A stretch of 62,119 nucleotides of DNA, taken from assembly GCA_902464295.1 (NCBI GenBank), contig CABQIW010000005.1, positions 1-62,119 on the forward strand. The letters run 5' to 3'. The notes under the pieces are model-generated. The model was not told the origin of the DNA and made no database searches. It saw only the letters and a program-made list of their open reading frames with translations. The position numbers and the translations under genes are program-made. This DNA is from an uncultured Eggerthella sp. (GTDB lineage: Bacteria; Actinomycetota; Coriobacteriia; Coriobacteriales; Eggerthellaceae). Below are positions 17,056 through 26,692 of this stretch, one piece after another. How positions within the stretch are numbered: the stretch's first letter is position 1; each line of letters begins with the position of its first letter.

Positions 17056-17937
17056 CTATGAGTTAAGCTCTTTGCTCACCTTGTCGAGCGGCATATCGAT
17101 GTCATACCAGATTTCTTCACCGATGGCTGCCTGCTCGTTCATCATGCCAATACCGGTCACAACCGTGCATCCCTTCGCTTCAGCATCCTGCAGAAGCTGT
17201 GTATGGAGCGGGAAATAGACCGCATCAGCAACGACCATGCCAGGCTTGATGAGCTCAGCAGGAACGGCGCTCTCGGTCGACCCTTCTCCCATGCCCACCG
17301 GTGTTGCATTGACGAGCACGTTGCTCTCTTCGATGGCTGCCTTCATAGCCTCTTTGTCTTCATAGGGATGCAGGATAAAATCACATCCCGTCTGCTCCTT
17401 TACTGGTTCGATGAGCGTTTGCGCATGCTTATAGGATGGGCCATTCTCACGCGCGAAGATGTGGACGGTCTTCACCCCATCGAGCGCCGCTTGCACCATG
17501 ATCGCCGATCCTGCACCTCCGGGCCCAATAAGGGTGAAGGTCGATTCTTCAGGCACGACGCCATACTTCGCGATATTCTTCATGAAGCCCGCGCCATCGG
17601 TATTGTGACCGATCAGCTTCCCCTCTTCGGTCTTCTCGATCACGTTGACCGCACCGATGAGCGCCGCCGCATCGGAGAGCCCATCAAGATGCGGAATGAC
17701 CGCTTGCTTGTTCGGCATGGTCACGTTGCTACCGTCCCAACCGCCCATGCGACGCATGGCTGAAAGGATGTCGGGCAGATCGTCCGGCGTTGCCTCGAAA
17801 GCGAGATAGACCGCATCGATTCCCGTTAACTCGAAGGACACGCTATGCGTCACTGGCGATGCCGAATGCCTGATGGGCGTTCCTAATAGACTGATAAGAT
17901 GAGTGTGTCCACTGATGTGTTTTGCTTGCGCGCTCAT
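17056..17937 (-). CDS. aroE: Shikimate/quinate dehydrogenase (AroE/YdiB family)
   Basis: NAD(P)-dependent reduction of 3-dehydroshikimate in the aromatic amino acid pathway. The 293-residue protein has the substrate loop GTPIRHSASPVTHS, VTMPNKQAVIPHLD with the catalytic Lys, GAVNVI, HNTDGAGF and the nucleotide-binding GPGGAGSAI. The MPNKQ variant and the length resemble the YdiB branch, which accepts quinate as well, so specificity is open. No other aro gene is adjacent. GGAAGGGG precedes the ATG. Confidence 0.9.
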   Translation of the reverse strand: MSAQAKHISGHTHLISLLGTPIRHSASPVTHSVSFELTGIDAVYLAFEATPDDLPDILSAMRRMGGWDGSNVTMPNKQAVIPHLDGLSDAAALIGAVNVIEKTEEGKLIGHNTDGAGFMKNIAKYGVVPEESTFTLIGPGGAGSAIMVQAALDGVKTVHIFARENGPSYKHAQTLIEPVKEQTGCDFILHPYEDKEAMKAAIEESNVLVNATPVGMGEGSTESAVPAELIKPGMVVADAVYFPLHTQLLQDAEAKGCTVVTGIGMMNEQAAIGEEIWYDIDMPLDKVSKELNS

Positions 17938-18060
17938 AGATCCCCTTCCTCTACAAACAGCATGAAAACCTACCGCTTCCGTGCAGTAGGCTGTTTACAG
18001 AACGATTATTTCACAGATGAGGTCTTGTCGATAGAAGCGTGAAGACATTGTTAACGAATA

Positions 18061-18089
18061 AAAAAAGAACCCCTCACACAGAGGAGTTC
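18061..18089 (-). terminator. Terminator of the tRNA-Gln gene
   Basis: Minus-strand stem GAACTCCTC / GAGGGGTTC with loop TGTGT is followed by TTTTTT. It lies 15 bp after the tRNA 3' end. Confidence 0.85.
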
Positions 18090-18103
18090 AAACGAATTGA
18101 AAC

Positions 18104-18177
18104 TGGCTGGGCCAGCAGGATTCGAACCTACATAGCTGGTACCAAAAACCAGAGTCCTACCATTGGACGATGGCCCA
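18104..18177 (-). tRNA. tRNA-Gln (anticodon TTG)
   Basis: A complete cloverleaf on the minus strand: acceptor TGGGCCA/TGGCCCA, D arm GTCC/GGAC, anticodon stem CTGGT/ACCAG with loop TTTTGGT (anticodon TTG), T arm with GTTCGAATC. Discriminator G is followed by an encoded CCA. The U1-A72 pair is typical of glutamine tRNAs. Confidence 0.96.
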
Positions 18178-18236
18178 GTTTCGATAGACCTTGCAAAAGA
18201 CGCGAAACGAAACCGCATCACACTTTGCGAGGTCAA

Positions 18237-18266
18237 ATTATAGCCTATTTGACGAAGCGCGCGCAA
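18237..18266 (-). promoter_or_regulatory. Promoter of tRNA-Gln
   Basis: Minus strand: TTGCGC (-35, 18261-18266), 18-bp spacer, TATAAT (-10, 18237-18242). The predicted start lies about 55 nt before the mature tRNA. Confidence 0.6.
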
Positions 18267-18301
18267 TCATGAATCGATGAGCACGTTCCACCCGAATACG
18301 C

Positions 18302-20782
18302 CTAGCTTACTCCGCGGAACAAATGGCCTGTGGTCGTGCCATCCGCGCGCGAAACCTTATCCCCGCTCTTGAGCGCGATATCGCGCGCACGCACCGCACG
18401 AGCAACTTTCTTGCTCACCTGTTCAACGTTCATGAGCGTAGTGTCGACCATGAGCGCGGATACTCCCGCCGCAACTAAGTCGGGCACTGCATGAGCAACG
18501 TCGAGTTCGACCGCATTGTAGAGGTGGCTTCGCCCGAGCACATCAGTGATGACCGGCAGCTCATAGCCTTTGCGATCCTTGAGGTAGTGTGGGCTCTTGC
18601 GACGCGCACACTGCGCACAGTCCCGATTGCACGGACCTTGGCTCATGAGCAAGCAGTGCTCGGTTACCATAAGCTCGGTATATCCCATGATGGTCGCACC
18701 AAGCGGCACAGGGCTCACCTCGCCCAACTCTTCGATCTGACGAAGGGTGAGCTCAGACGAGAGCCAGATGCGCGTTGCACCCAGATCATGAGCAAGCTGC
18801 ATATCGAGGCGATTCGTGAGCGGCACGTACGGTCCGATCTCAACTTGTGCTCCCAGCTCGCGGGCATGAACGATCTGCCCGAGATTCTGCACGAGAACGG
18901 GCTTGTCTTCCTGCACGCGCTTCCAAATATCAAAGCCATTGCGCACTTCGCTATCGCCATCATGCGCCACCACAGGAAGCACGGGAATGCACCCTTTGGG
19001 ATAGCCCGCTTGCTCGGCCGTTTGTGAAAGTTGGCCTGCGATGATAGCTTCGCCGCGACGGTAGTTGCGCGCCGGCACATAGATGAGATCTGCTCCAGCA
19101 CGTTTTGCAGCGCGGGCACAAGCTGGGTTCGTGGCTAGCACCGCAACCTTGCATGCACCTTTGCGGATCCGTGGTGCGAACACCCGCGAAGACGCTTTTT
19201 CGAGCGCACGATCGTGATAGCGCTCGAGCAGTGCCTCTTCGAGCTGCTCGCAAGCCTGCGCTCTGATCTTATGAAGCGCGGAGAAGCCGATACCAACCCC
19301 TTCATCAAGCTCGACCTCGATATGATCGAGCTTGAAAGGAGTCGAACCTAAGCGGTCGATATGCTCGATCACCTCTTCGGCGCTCACCGCTTTTGTACGA
19401 GCGGGCTCGATAGGCGCACCTTCAACGAAGATCTCGACCTTGCGCGCTGCATCCCAAGGATCAGGCGTTGCAAGTGTAAGCTCGAGCGGGCGGTCGATGT
19501 GCATCTTCACATGGATCGAAAGAGGAATGCGTGGCTCGCCAGCCACATCGTGAAACACTGCTTCGGCACTGCGCACCCGAAAGACACGATCGCCCTTGCC
19601 AAGCGGCTTTTCGACCTTGAGCACTACCCTACCGCTCGGCAGCGTTTCGAGCGCATCGATCTCGTGGATGATGTTGCCCTTGTTCGTCCAGAATTCAAGC
19701 ACATCCCCCACCACGAGCGGAAACGCCGGATCGATCTCGATACGACTGCCCTTCACGTTCGCGATGCGCCCTGCAAAGCTTCCGCGGTTGTTCGGACGCG
19801 CGTAGCTCATGATCTCGTTGCCGCGCTCGCCCTCCAGATATGCTGTGGTGAAACCGCGCGAGAAGGCTTCTGAAAGCTCTTGCATCTCTTCGACGGTGGC
19901 GCGCGGTGCATTCGCCCAATCGAAGTTCTCTTCGCTCACGCCATCTTCAAGCTGAGCCGTTGCCCACGCATTGAAGCGATCGAGCACGCTGCGATAGACG
20001 CGTACCACACAGCCCACGTATTCGGGCGACTTCATGCGCCCTTCGATCTTCAGCGAGCTCACGCCCGCACGGATGAGCTCAGGAAGGATCTCGACTGTGC
20101 AAAGGTCCTTCGGTGAGAGCAGATGCTCACCAGGGGCATCGAGACTTTTACGCAAGGCACGATTACGCAGCTCATAGGGCAACCGACACGCTTGCGCGCA
20201 CATGCCTCGATTCGCACTGCGCCCGCCCACCATCGAGGACATGAAACACTGCCCTGAGTAGCAGACGCAAAGCGCGCCGTGCGCGAAGCATTCCGTCTCC
20301 ATGCCGAGCTCCGCGGCAAAATGGCTCAAGTCGGCTACCTCCGCAAGCGAAAGCTCGCGTGCCAGCGTCACCCGTTTGGCACCCAGCGCTGCTTCGGCGA
20401 CAAGTGCGTCTTTCGTATGGGTGTTCATCTGTGTTGAAATATGCACACGCGTTTGAGGAATCGTACGCGCGATCTCTTGAGCTAAGCCGATATCCTGCAC
20501 GATGAACGCATCTACCCCCGCGCGATACGCTTGACGCACGAGCTCAAGCACATCATAAAGTTCCGAAGGAAGGATGATCGTATTCACCGTAAGATACACC
20601 TTCACGCCACGCAGGTGCGCATAATCGCACGCCTCGCGCAACGTTTCGAGCGTGAAGTTGTCGGCGCTTCTGCGCGCATTGAACGAAGAAGCACCAAGAT
20701 AGACCGCATCGGCTCCCGCGCTCACCGCAGCGTGAAGCGCGACCATGTTGCCGGCGGGCGCTAGTAATTCAACAGATTTCAT
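18302..20782 (-). CDS. U32 family protein with DUF3656-like region (RlhA/TrhP-type RNA hydroxylation family)
   Basis: 826 residues beginning VELLAPAGNMVALHAAVSAG, the U32 TIM-barrel start. Clustered cysteines, CFAHGALCVCYSGQC and MCAQACRLPY, match the Fe-S ligands of the E. coli RNA hydroxylation proteins RlhA and TrhP. A second Cys cluster (GPCNRDCAQC) sits in the C-terminal U32-like part. The long middle region fits DUF3656. Members are annotated as peptidases, but rRNA or tRNA hydroxylation is the better-supported role. The start was moved to the ATG preceded by AAGGAA. It stands downstream of a lone hairpin and upstream of the tRNA-Gln promoter. Confidence 0.85.
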   Translation of the reverse strand: MKSVELLAPAGNMVALHAAVSAGADAVYLGASSFNARRSADNFTLETLREACDYAHLRGVKVYLTVNTIILPSELYDVLELVRQAYRAGVDAFIVQDIGLAQEIARTIPQTRVHISTQMNTHTKDALVAEAALGAKRVTLARELSLAEVADLSHFAAELGMETECFAHGALCVCYSGQCFMSSMVGGRSANRGMCAQACRLPYELRNRALRKSLDAPGEHLLSPKDLCTVEILPELIRAGVSSLKIEGRMKSPEYVGCVVRVYRSVLDRFNAWATAQLEDGVSEENFDWANAPRATVEEMQELSEAFSRGFTTAYLEGERGNEIMSYARPNNRGSFAGRIANVKGSRIEIDPAFPLVVGDVLEFWTNKGNIIHEIDALETLPSGRVVLKVEKPLGKGDRVFRVRSAEAVFHDVAGEPRIPLSIHVKMHIDRPLELTLATPDPWDAARKVEIFVEGAPIEPARTKAVSAEEVIEHIDRLGSTPFKLDHIEVELDEGVGIGFSALHKIRAQACEQLEEALLERYHDRALEKASSRVFAPRIRKGACKVAVLATNPACARAAKRAGADLIYVPARNYRRGEAIIAGQLSQTAEQAGYPKGCIPVLPVVAHDGDSEVRNGFDIWKRVQEDKPVLVQNLGQIVHARELGAQVEIGPYVPLTNRLDMQLAHDLGATRIWLSSELTLRQIEELGEVSPVPLGATIMGYTELMVTEHCLLMSQGPCNRDCAQCARRKSPHYLKDRKGYELPVITDVLGRSHLYNAVELDVAHAVPDLVAAGVSALMVDTTLMNVEQVSKKVARAVRARDIALKSGDKVSRADGTTTGHLFRGVS

Positions 20783-20809
20783 CGCGATATTCCTTGCCAT
20801 AACAGACTA

Positions 20810-20842
20810 CTGCACCGATGAAACGAGCGTCCATCGGTGCAG
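20810..20842. repeat. Perfect 11-bp inverted repeat upstream of the U32 gene
   Basis: CTGCACCGATG (20810-20820) and CATCGGTGCAG (20832-20842) with an 11-nt loop. It lies between the lipoprotein stop and the U32 gene start, both on the minus strand. No T-run follows, so it is either a weak terminator, an mRNA stabiliser or an operator. Confidence 0.65.
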
Positions 20843-20872
20843 AACAGCTAAAAAGATTCAGCGTGAAGAGGC

Positions 20873-21388
20873 CTAGGCATCTGCCGCTTTCTGATCAGCA
20901 CTTTCGAGCGCTTGGATTCCTGCTTCATAATGGCTCTTCACGTCGTTCAAGCGATCGCCATACGTCGCAAAATCGAACGTTCCGTTCTCAGGTGCCTTAA
21001 CGTCTTCATAGAGATCGACATAAGCTGCGAAAGCTGTTTGGAGTTCTTCAGTGCCTTTAAGGTAATCGGACTGGATGTCTTTCATATCGTCGGGAACAGA
21101 AAGCGCCTTGAGCTTATCAACTGAATTATTGATCGCAGCGAGCTGGGTGCTCAATGAAACGACCTCACCCTCTTTGACGATGGTGGAGAACTCGGTCATC
21201 TGGGCATCGATCTCATCCATGATCTGATTCACATTCGCCATGTACTGACGATTGAGCGTTTGGGGGTCGTTCGCCTGCTGAGCATTTGAAACGCATCCAC
21301 TTAACAGGAATGCGCAAACGAGCGCTACTGCAGCCATGAACCCCACTACGAAGTTGCGCGATGATCCAATTCGAAGTTTGTTATTCAT
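20873..21388 (-). CDS. Predicted lipoprotein of unknown function
   Basis: 171 residues with a signal peptide and lipobox LLSGC, then an almost entirely helical domain (QYMANVNQIMDEIDAQM, VKEGEVVSLSTQLAAINNSV, and YLKGTEELQTAF near the end). I recognise no named family; the heptad-like spacing suggests a helical bundle on the outer face of the membrane. The ATG at 21388 has AAGGAAAG ahead, better than the one 4 codons earlier. It follows the class A PBP on the same strand with a 91-bp gap, so a wall-related role is possible (inference). Confidence 0.75.
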   Translation of the reverse strand: MNNKLRIGSSRNFVVGFMAAVALVCAFLLSGCVSNAQQANDPQTLNRQYMANVNQIMDEIDAQMTEFSTIVKEGEVVSLSTQLAAINNSVDKLKALSVPDDMKDIQSDYLKGTEELQTAFAAYVDLYEDVKAPENGTFDFATYGDRLNDVKSHYEAGIQALESADQKAADA

Positions 21389-21479
21389 ACTTTCCTTCAT
21401 TCACATTCTTTTTATCCGTGCGCTAGTACTGCTTTGCGCCAACCCAAGAACATTATCATAAGTTCAGCATAGAGACCTA

Positions 21480-23669
21480 CTAGGCGGCCGCCCTGCCTCC
21501 CGTAGGATGAGCTGAAGAATCACCACCAGACCCACCAGTGCCACTACCAGTTCCACCAGAGCCGCCGGTTGAGCCTCCCGTGTTTCCGCCACTAGGCGGC
21601 GTGGTTGTTCCACCTGAACCACTTCCACCTGAACCATTTCCACCCGACGGAGTGTTCGTGCCTCCCCCATTTGGATTAGAGGCTGGCTCGTTAGTAGCTG
21701 GCTCTTCTGGCTTATCGTCTTTCTCTTCAGGTTTTTCACCTTCGGCAGAAACGGTTTCACCATCCGTGCCTGATCCATGGCCGATGTCGGTCTTAGTGAA
21801 CTTGATCGTACCTGCACCCTTAGGGAACTCTTCTTTGTCCTGTCCGCGCAAGAGTTTATTTACAAAGTCGCCGAAAATACTATCGCATGCGACCCAAGAA
21901 GGCATCGATTTTTCGTTACGATCACCGATCCAGATTGCAACAGAGATCTGAGGCGTGATGCCACAGAACCACTTATCGCGATAGTCTTCGCTCGTGCCGG
22001 TCTTGCCACCAACGGGCTGTCCATTATAGAGCGCCGCATTACGACCCGTACCCTTCTGGACAACGCCTTCCATGACTTCGATCGCCGCCTGCGTAAGATC
22101 AGTATTGAGCACTTTATCGCCACGCGTGTCTGCGTGATAGATGACCTGACCCGATGAGTCCTTGATCTCTTCGATACAATTTGCCTTATGCAGCGTACCG
22201 CCGTTAGCGATGGTGGCATACGCTTGCGCCATCTCGAGCACGCTTACTTCTTCAACACCGAGTGTGATGGAAGGGACGCTCTCAAGATCCGATTCGATAC
22301 CGCACTTATGCGCCATATCGGCAACCTTATCTGGACCGATCTCGGTACAGAGCTCCGCGAAGCCAGTATTCGATGAAACCGCAAATGCGCTCTCAATGCT
22401 GCGCGTGCCATAGTTTGCGTTGCCGTAGTTCGCCACATCCCAATTGCCGATCTTAACCTTTGAGGTGCAATTCAGATTCGTTTCAGGAGAGTAGCCTTCG
22501 TCCAAAGCTGCCAACAAGGTGAAAGTCTTGAACGAAGAGCCGGCCTGACGCTTCGCCTGCGTAGCCAGATTGAATTCGTTGGTCTTATAGTCGCGACCAC
22601 CGACCATAGCTTGAATGAAGCCAGTGTCAGGGTCGATAGCCACAAGAGCACATTCAAGATTCTCGGGCAAGCTATCGAGCTTGCGATTCACCGCCGCTTC
22701 AGCCAAATCCTGTACATGCGGGTCAAGCGTGGTCTTCACGTTTAAACCACCCTTGAAAACTTCATTGACCGAATAATCTTGCAGAAGCGTATCGCGCACA
22801 TAGCTCGTGAAATAGTCGTACTTCATGATGCCGTTGGTTTCCTCTTCACGCGTTATGTTGAGCGTAAGCGGAGTCTGCTGGGCTTCATCGTGCTCTTCTT
22901 GGGTGATGTAGTTATTGCTGAGCATACGATCGAGCACGAGGTTACGGCGCGCTAAGCAGTTCTCAGGATTGTCGACAGGATTGTTATAGGTTGGCGATTG
23001 CGGAATGCCGATAAGAGTCGCAGCTTCTGGCAAGGTAAGATCTTTTGCAGGCTTTGAGAAATAAAGCTGCGAAGCTGCTTCGATACCATAGGCACCTTGT
23101 CCATAGTTGATGGTATTGAGATACATTTGAAGTATCTCGTCTTTACTGAACATCTTTTCAAGTTCAAGCGAAATGTAGGCTTCACGCACTTTTCGCTTGA
23201 TCGTGGATTCATTCGCTTCGTCGGCAAGCACCGTATTGCGCACGAACTGCTGCGTGATGGTCGAAGCGCCTTCCCTACCGGTGCCGGTCAGGTTCACCAC
23301 GATCGCGCGGGCAATGCCCATCATATCCACGCCATCATGCTCATAAAAGCGCTCGTCTTCTGTTGCGACCGTACCTTCGAGCACGTAGTCGCTCATTTCC
23401 GAAAGCTCGATCGGATCGCGATTCTCAACGTAGAATTCAGCGAGCAGCGTGGTGCCATCGTTAGCATAAACACTGGTCTTTTGCGCGTAATTGAAAGCAG
23501 ACGAATCTTTATAATCGGGCAGATCCTGCAACCAAACCGCTGCCGCTGCAGCCACTGCGATGCCGCCGGCCCCAAAAATGACCAGCACGATAACAAGAGC
23601 AAGCATTGCCTTGCTTAACGGTTGACGCTTTTTGCGATGAGCCCTCTTCTTGCGAGTGCGAACTGACAT
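21480..23669 (-). CDS. Class A penicillin-binding protein (transglycosylase/transpeptidase)
   Basis: 729 residues: basic N-terminus, one membrane helix (MLALVIVLVIFGAGGIAVA), GT51 transglycosylase with EDERFYEHDGVD and STITQQFVRN, and a transpeptidase domain with GSSFKTF (active Ser), SSNTG and KTGTSEDY. After residue ~660 comes a Pro/Glu stretch and then a long Gly/Ser/Thr tail ending in HPTGGRAAA. It polymerises and crosslinks peptidoglycan outside the membrane. The glycine-rich tail is probably disordered and may reach into the wall. GGAGG lies 4 bases before the ATG. Confidence 0.95.
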   Translation of the reverse strand: MSVRTRKKRAHRKKRQPLSKAMLALVIVLVIFGAGGIAVAAAAAVWLQDLPDYKDSSAFNYAQKTSVYANDGTTLLAEFYVENRDPIELSEMSDYVLEGTVATEDERFYEHDGVDMMGIARAIVVNLTGTGREGASTITQQFVRNTVLADEANESTIKRKVREAYISLELEKMFSKDEILQMYLNTINYGQGAYGIEAASQLYFSKPAKDLTLPEAATLIGIPQSPTYNNPVDNPENCLARRNLVLDRMLSNNYITQEEHDEAQQTPLTLNITREEETNGIMKYDYFTSYVRDTLLQDYSVNEVFKGGLNVKTTLDPHVQDLAEAAVNRKLDSLPENLECALVAIDPDTGFIQAMVGGRDYKTNEFNLATQAKRQAGSSFKTFTLLAALDEGYSPETNLNCTSKVKIGNWDVANYGNANYGTRSIESAFAVSSNTGFAELCTEIGPDKVADMAHKCGIESDLESVPSITLGVEEVSVLEMAQAYATIANGGTLHKANCIEEIKDSSGQVIYHADTRGDKVLNTDLTQAAIEVMEGVVQKGTGRNAALYNGQPVGGKTGTSEDYRDKWFCGITPQISVAIWIGDRNEKSMPSWVACDSIFGDFVNKLLRGQDKEEFPKGAGTIKFTKTDIGHGSGTDGETVSAEGEKPEEKDDKPEEPATNEPASNPNGGGTNTPSGGNGSGGSGSGGTTTPPSGGNTGGSTGGSGGTGSGTGGSGGDSSAHPTGGRAAA

Positions 23670-23809
23670 CTTACCTCCATGGATACATTGTGAAGTATTT
23701 TATCATGGCAACGTAAACGGAAAGACCACCAAACGCCACGGGTGAAGATTCACACGGTTTAGCCACAGAATGGCAAGAATTGTAAGGTTTTTATGATGAA
23801 CGCTCGAGC

Positions 23810-25216
23810 TTATGCAGGCTGCTTCTGGAAGAAATAGTCGTTGTCTTGCGTGTAAGAATCTTCTGCAAGCTGCATCTGATCGTGAAGCGCTTCTCGCGAC
23901 GTGCCGCCAAAGGTCGTGCGCGCCGCAACGATGCTCTCGAGATCGAGCGCGCCCGTGATGTCCTCTTCGAAGAGCTCGCTTTCCGCCTTGAAGTCTTCGA
24001 GGCTCAGATCATCCAAGTTGCAGCCGCGCTTATCGCAAAGCAACACCAGATGGCCCACCACTTCATGCGCCTGCCTGAATGGCATGCCCTTCTTTGCGAG
24101 ATAATCAGCCACATCGGTTGCAGCCAAATAGCCCTTTTCAGCCTGGATGCGCATGGCATCCTTATTGATCTTCATGGTGGCGATCATGCCTTCCATGCAG
24201 GTAAGGCAATCATAGAGCGTCTTCGCAGCATCGATCACGCCCTCTTTGTCTTCCTGGAGATCCTTGTTGTAAGCCAGCGGCAACGATTTCATCGTAACGA
24301 GAAGCGCCACAAGATCGCCTACCACACGACCCGACTTGCCGCGGATGAGCTCCGCGAAATCGGGGTTCTTCTTCTGCGGCATGATCGACGAACCAGTCGA
24401 GAACGCATCGGAGAGCGTGATGAAACCGAATTCCGAAGTGGACCAAAGGATGATCTCTTCCGCCAAGCGCGAAAGATGGATCATGCTCACACTTGCCGCG
24501 TAATCGAGATCGAGCAGGAAATCACGATCGGAAACGGCATCGAGCGAATTCGGGATAGGCGCAGCGAACCCAAGCGCTTTGGTGGTCGCATCACGGTCGA
24601 GAGGATAGGTGGTGCCTGCGAGCGCCGCCGAACCGAGCGGGTTCATATCGGCCGCATCGAACGCTTGACGCAAGCGATTGAAGTCGCGCGTGAACATCCA
24701 GTAGTACGCCATGAAATGATGCGCGAGCAGCACGGGCTGGGCATGCTGAAGATGCGTATAGCCTGGGAGCAGCACCTCTTCATTCTGCGCTGCGAGCGCC
24801 AGAAGCGTCTTGCGCAGTTTCAAGTTCGCACCCATGAGTTCACGGCAAAGCTCTTTCGCATAGAGACGCGTGTCGGTGATGACCTGATCGTTTCGAGAGC
24901 GACCGGTGTGCAAACGCGCACCCGCATCGCCGATACGTTCGGTGAGCACCGCTTCGATGGACATATGAATGTCCTCGTTATTGATATCGAAGACGAAGTT
25001 ACCCTCTTCGATATCGCGCTCGATCTGTGCAAGCCCCGCCGTGATCGCTTCAGCATCTTCCTGCGAGATGACACCCTGATCGGCGAGCATGCGCGCATGC
25101 GCCATCGATCCGGCGATATCCTGTTTGTACATTGCCTTATCGACCGGCAGCGATGCACCGAACTCCTGCGTGAATTCACTCACGCCCTCTTCAAAACGTC
25201 CAGACCACAGTGCCAT
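23810..25216 (-). CDS. argH: Argininosuccinate lyase
   Basis: Cleaves argininosuccinate to arginine and fumarate, the last arginine step. The 468-residue product has the fumarase/aspartase signature GSSIMPQKKNPD, the N-terminal WSGRFEEGV, HTGRSRNDQV and YTHLQHAQP with the catalytic His. It is last in the arg block, 130 bp after argG, and a hairpin in that gap may reduce its expression. A large antisense open frame over it is a codon-usage shadow. Confidence 0.97.
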   Translation of the reverse strand: MALWSGRFEEGVSEFTQEFGASLPVDKAMYKQDIAGSMAHARMLADQGVISQEDAEAITAGLAQIERDIEEGNFVFDINNEDIHMSIEAVLTERIGDAGARLHTGRSRNDQVITDTRLYAKELCRELMGANLKLRKTLLALAAQNEEVLLPGYTHLQHAQPVLLAHHFMAYYWMFTRDFNRLRQAFDAADMNPLGSAALAGTTYPLDRDATTKALGFAAPIPNSLDAVSDRDFLLDLDYAASVSMIHLSRLAEEIILWSTSEFGFITLSDAFSTGSSIMPQKKNPDFAELIRGKSGRVVGDLVALLVTMKSLPLAYNKDLQEDKEGVIDAAKTLYDCLTCMEGMIATMKINKDAMRIQAEKGYLAATDVADYLAKKGMPFRQAHEVVGHLVLLCDKRGCNLDDLSLEDFKAESELFEEDITGALDLESIVAARTTFGGTSREALHDQMQLAEDSYTQDNDYFFQKQPA

Positions 25217-25299
25217 ATCTTCTACTCCCGTTACCCGTATCTACTCGTAGTTCGTTCCCTGATCGGAATTGGAGGACGCATTCCCCCTTATGCAAAACG

Positions 25300-25326
25300 A
25301 GCGCTCGGGTAACCTGCCCGAGCGCT
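25300..25326 (-). terminator. Hairpin between argG and argH, possible attenuator
   Basis: AGCGCTCGGG and CCCGAGCGCT form a perfect 10-bp stem with a 7-nt loop; on the minus strand CGTTTTGC follows. The U-run is short, so partial termination is the likely effect. Confidence 0.6.
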
Positions 25327-25346
25327 GCTTAGTGTATTCCGCTTGC

Positions 25347-26600
25347 TTATTTGAGCGCGTCTTCTTCGAGCTCTTTCGCATCGCCATCGGTCTTGCCGTT
25401 GTCGCGACGGTTCTTTGCCCACACGCGGTTGGACAGGCCATACAGATCGATGAAGCCCTTCGCAGAATCGCGATTGAAGGTATCGGCAGCATCGTAGGTT
25501 GCCAGGCCATAGTCGTAGAGCGAATAGTTCGACTTGCGACCCGTAACGGTACAGGTGCCCTTGTAGAACTTCAAGCGAACCACGCCTTCGAGGCAGGTCT
25601 GAGTAGCTGCGATGAACTCATCCATCGCATGCTTGAGCGGTGAGAACCACTGACCATTGTAGACTTGAACAGCCCAGTCTTGCTCGATGTGAGCCTTGTA
25701 ACGCATGACCTCGCGCTCAAGGCACATATCCTCGAGTGCACGATGTGCACAGATGAGCGCCAGAGCGGCTGGTGCCTCATAGCACTCACGAGATTTCACA
25801 CCGATCATACGATTCTCGATCATGTCGATACGGCCGAAACCGTTCGAACCAGCGATCTTGTTCATAGCTTCGATGATCTCAAGGAACGACATCTCCTTGC
25901 CATCGAGCGCCACCGGAACGCCAGCAGCGAACGTGATCTCGACCTCGGTCGCCTTATCGGGGGCAGCCTCAGGATCGACCGTCATCGTGTAGATATCAGC
26001 CGGGGGTGCTGCCCACGGATCTTCGAGCACGCCGCACTCGATCGCGCGGCCCCACAGGTTGTCGTCGATCGAATAGGGATTGGACTTGGTAGCATCTACG
26101 GGCACACCGTGAGCTTCAGCATAGTCGATCTCTTCAGGACGCGTATGAAGATCCCATTCGCGCACGGGAGCCAGAATCTCGATGCTGGGGTCGAGCGCTT
26201 GGATAGAAGTTTCAAAGCGAACCTGATCATTGCCCTTGCCGGTGCAACCATGAGCGATGTACTTCGCGCCTTCTTTATGCGCAACATCGACCAAGAACTT
26301 GGAGATGAGCGGACGCGAAAGCGCAGAAACGAGCGGATACTTGCCTTCGAAGTGCGCATTTGCAGCAAGTGCTTTAGTAAGGTATTCGTTTACGAAAAGC
26401 TCACGCATATCGATGACATAGCATTCGAGCGCGCCGGTCTTCAGCGCCTTTTCCTTCACCTTCTCAAGGCCCTCATGCTCCTGACCGACCTCACCCACAA
26501 CAGCGATGACATCGAGGCCCTTTTCTTCCTGGAGCCACTTGATGCACACGGAGGTATCAAGACCGCCGGAATATGCGAGTACTACCTTATCTTTTGCCAT
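25347..26600 (-). CDS. argG: Argininosuccinate synthase
   Basis: Condenses citrulline and aspartate using ATP. About 417 residues with the PP-loop AYSGGLDTSV, the GCTGKGNDQVRFE segment and ECGVLEDPW. The start was placed at the ATG preceded by AAGGAAGGAA, 11 codons inside the longest frame. It lies between argD and argH on the same strand, 92 bp after argD. Confidence 0.97.
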   Translation of the reverse strand: MAKDKVVLAYSGGLDTSVCIKWLQEEKGLDVIAVVGEVGQEHEGLEKVKEKALKTGALECYVIDMRELFVNEYLTKALAANAHFEGKYPLVSALSRPLISKFLVDVAHKEGAKYIAHGCTGKGNDQVRFETSIQALDPSIEILAPVREWDLHTRPEEIDYAEAHGVPVDATKSNPYSIDDNLWGRAIECGVLEDPWAAPPADIYTMTVDPEAAPDKATEVEITFAAGVPVALDGKEMSFLEIIEAMNKIAGSNGFGRIDMIENRMIGVKSRECYEAPAALALICAHRALEDMCLEREVMRYKAHIEQDWAVQVYNGQWFSPLKHAMDEFIAATQTCLEGVVRLKFYKGTCTVTGRKSNYSLYDYGLATYDAADTFNRDSAKGFIDLYGLSNRVWAKNRRDNGKTDGDAKELEEDALK

Positions 26601-26692
26601 GTTGTTTCCTTCCTTAACAGGCGCAAATTTCATCTTTGCATTGTAGCGTGCGAACCTGCCCTACGAAAGTGGGCGCAACACGCTTTTAACAG

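Noticed and set aside
23846..25312. 488-codon open frame on the plus strand opposite argH
   Set aside because: It is antisense to a clear argininosuccinate lyase, has no ribosome binding site and reads as low-quality Arg/His-rich protein. It is a codon-bias shadow.
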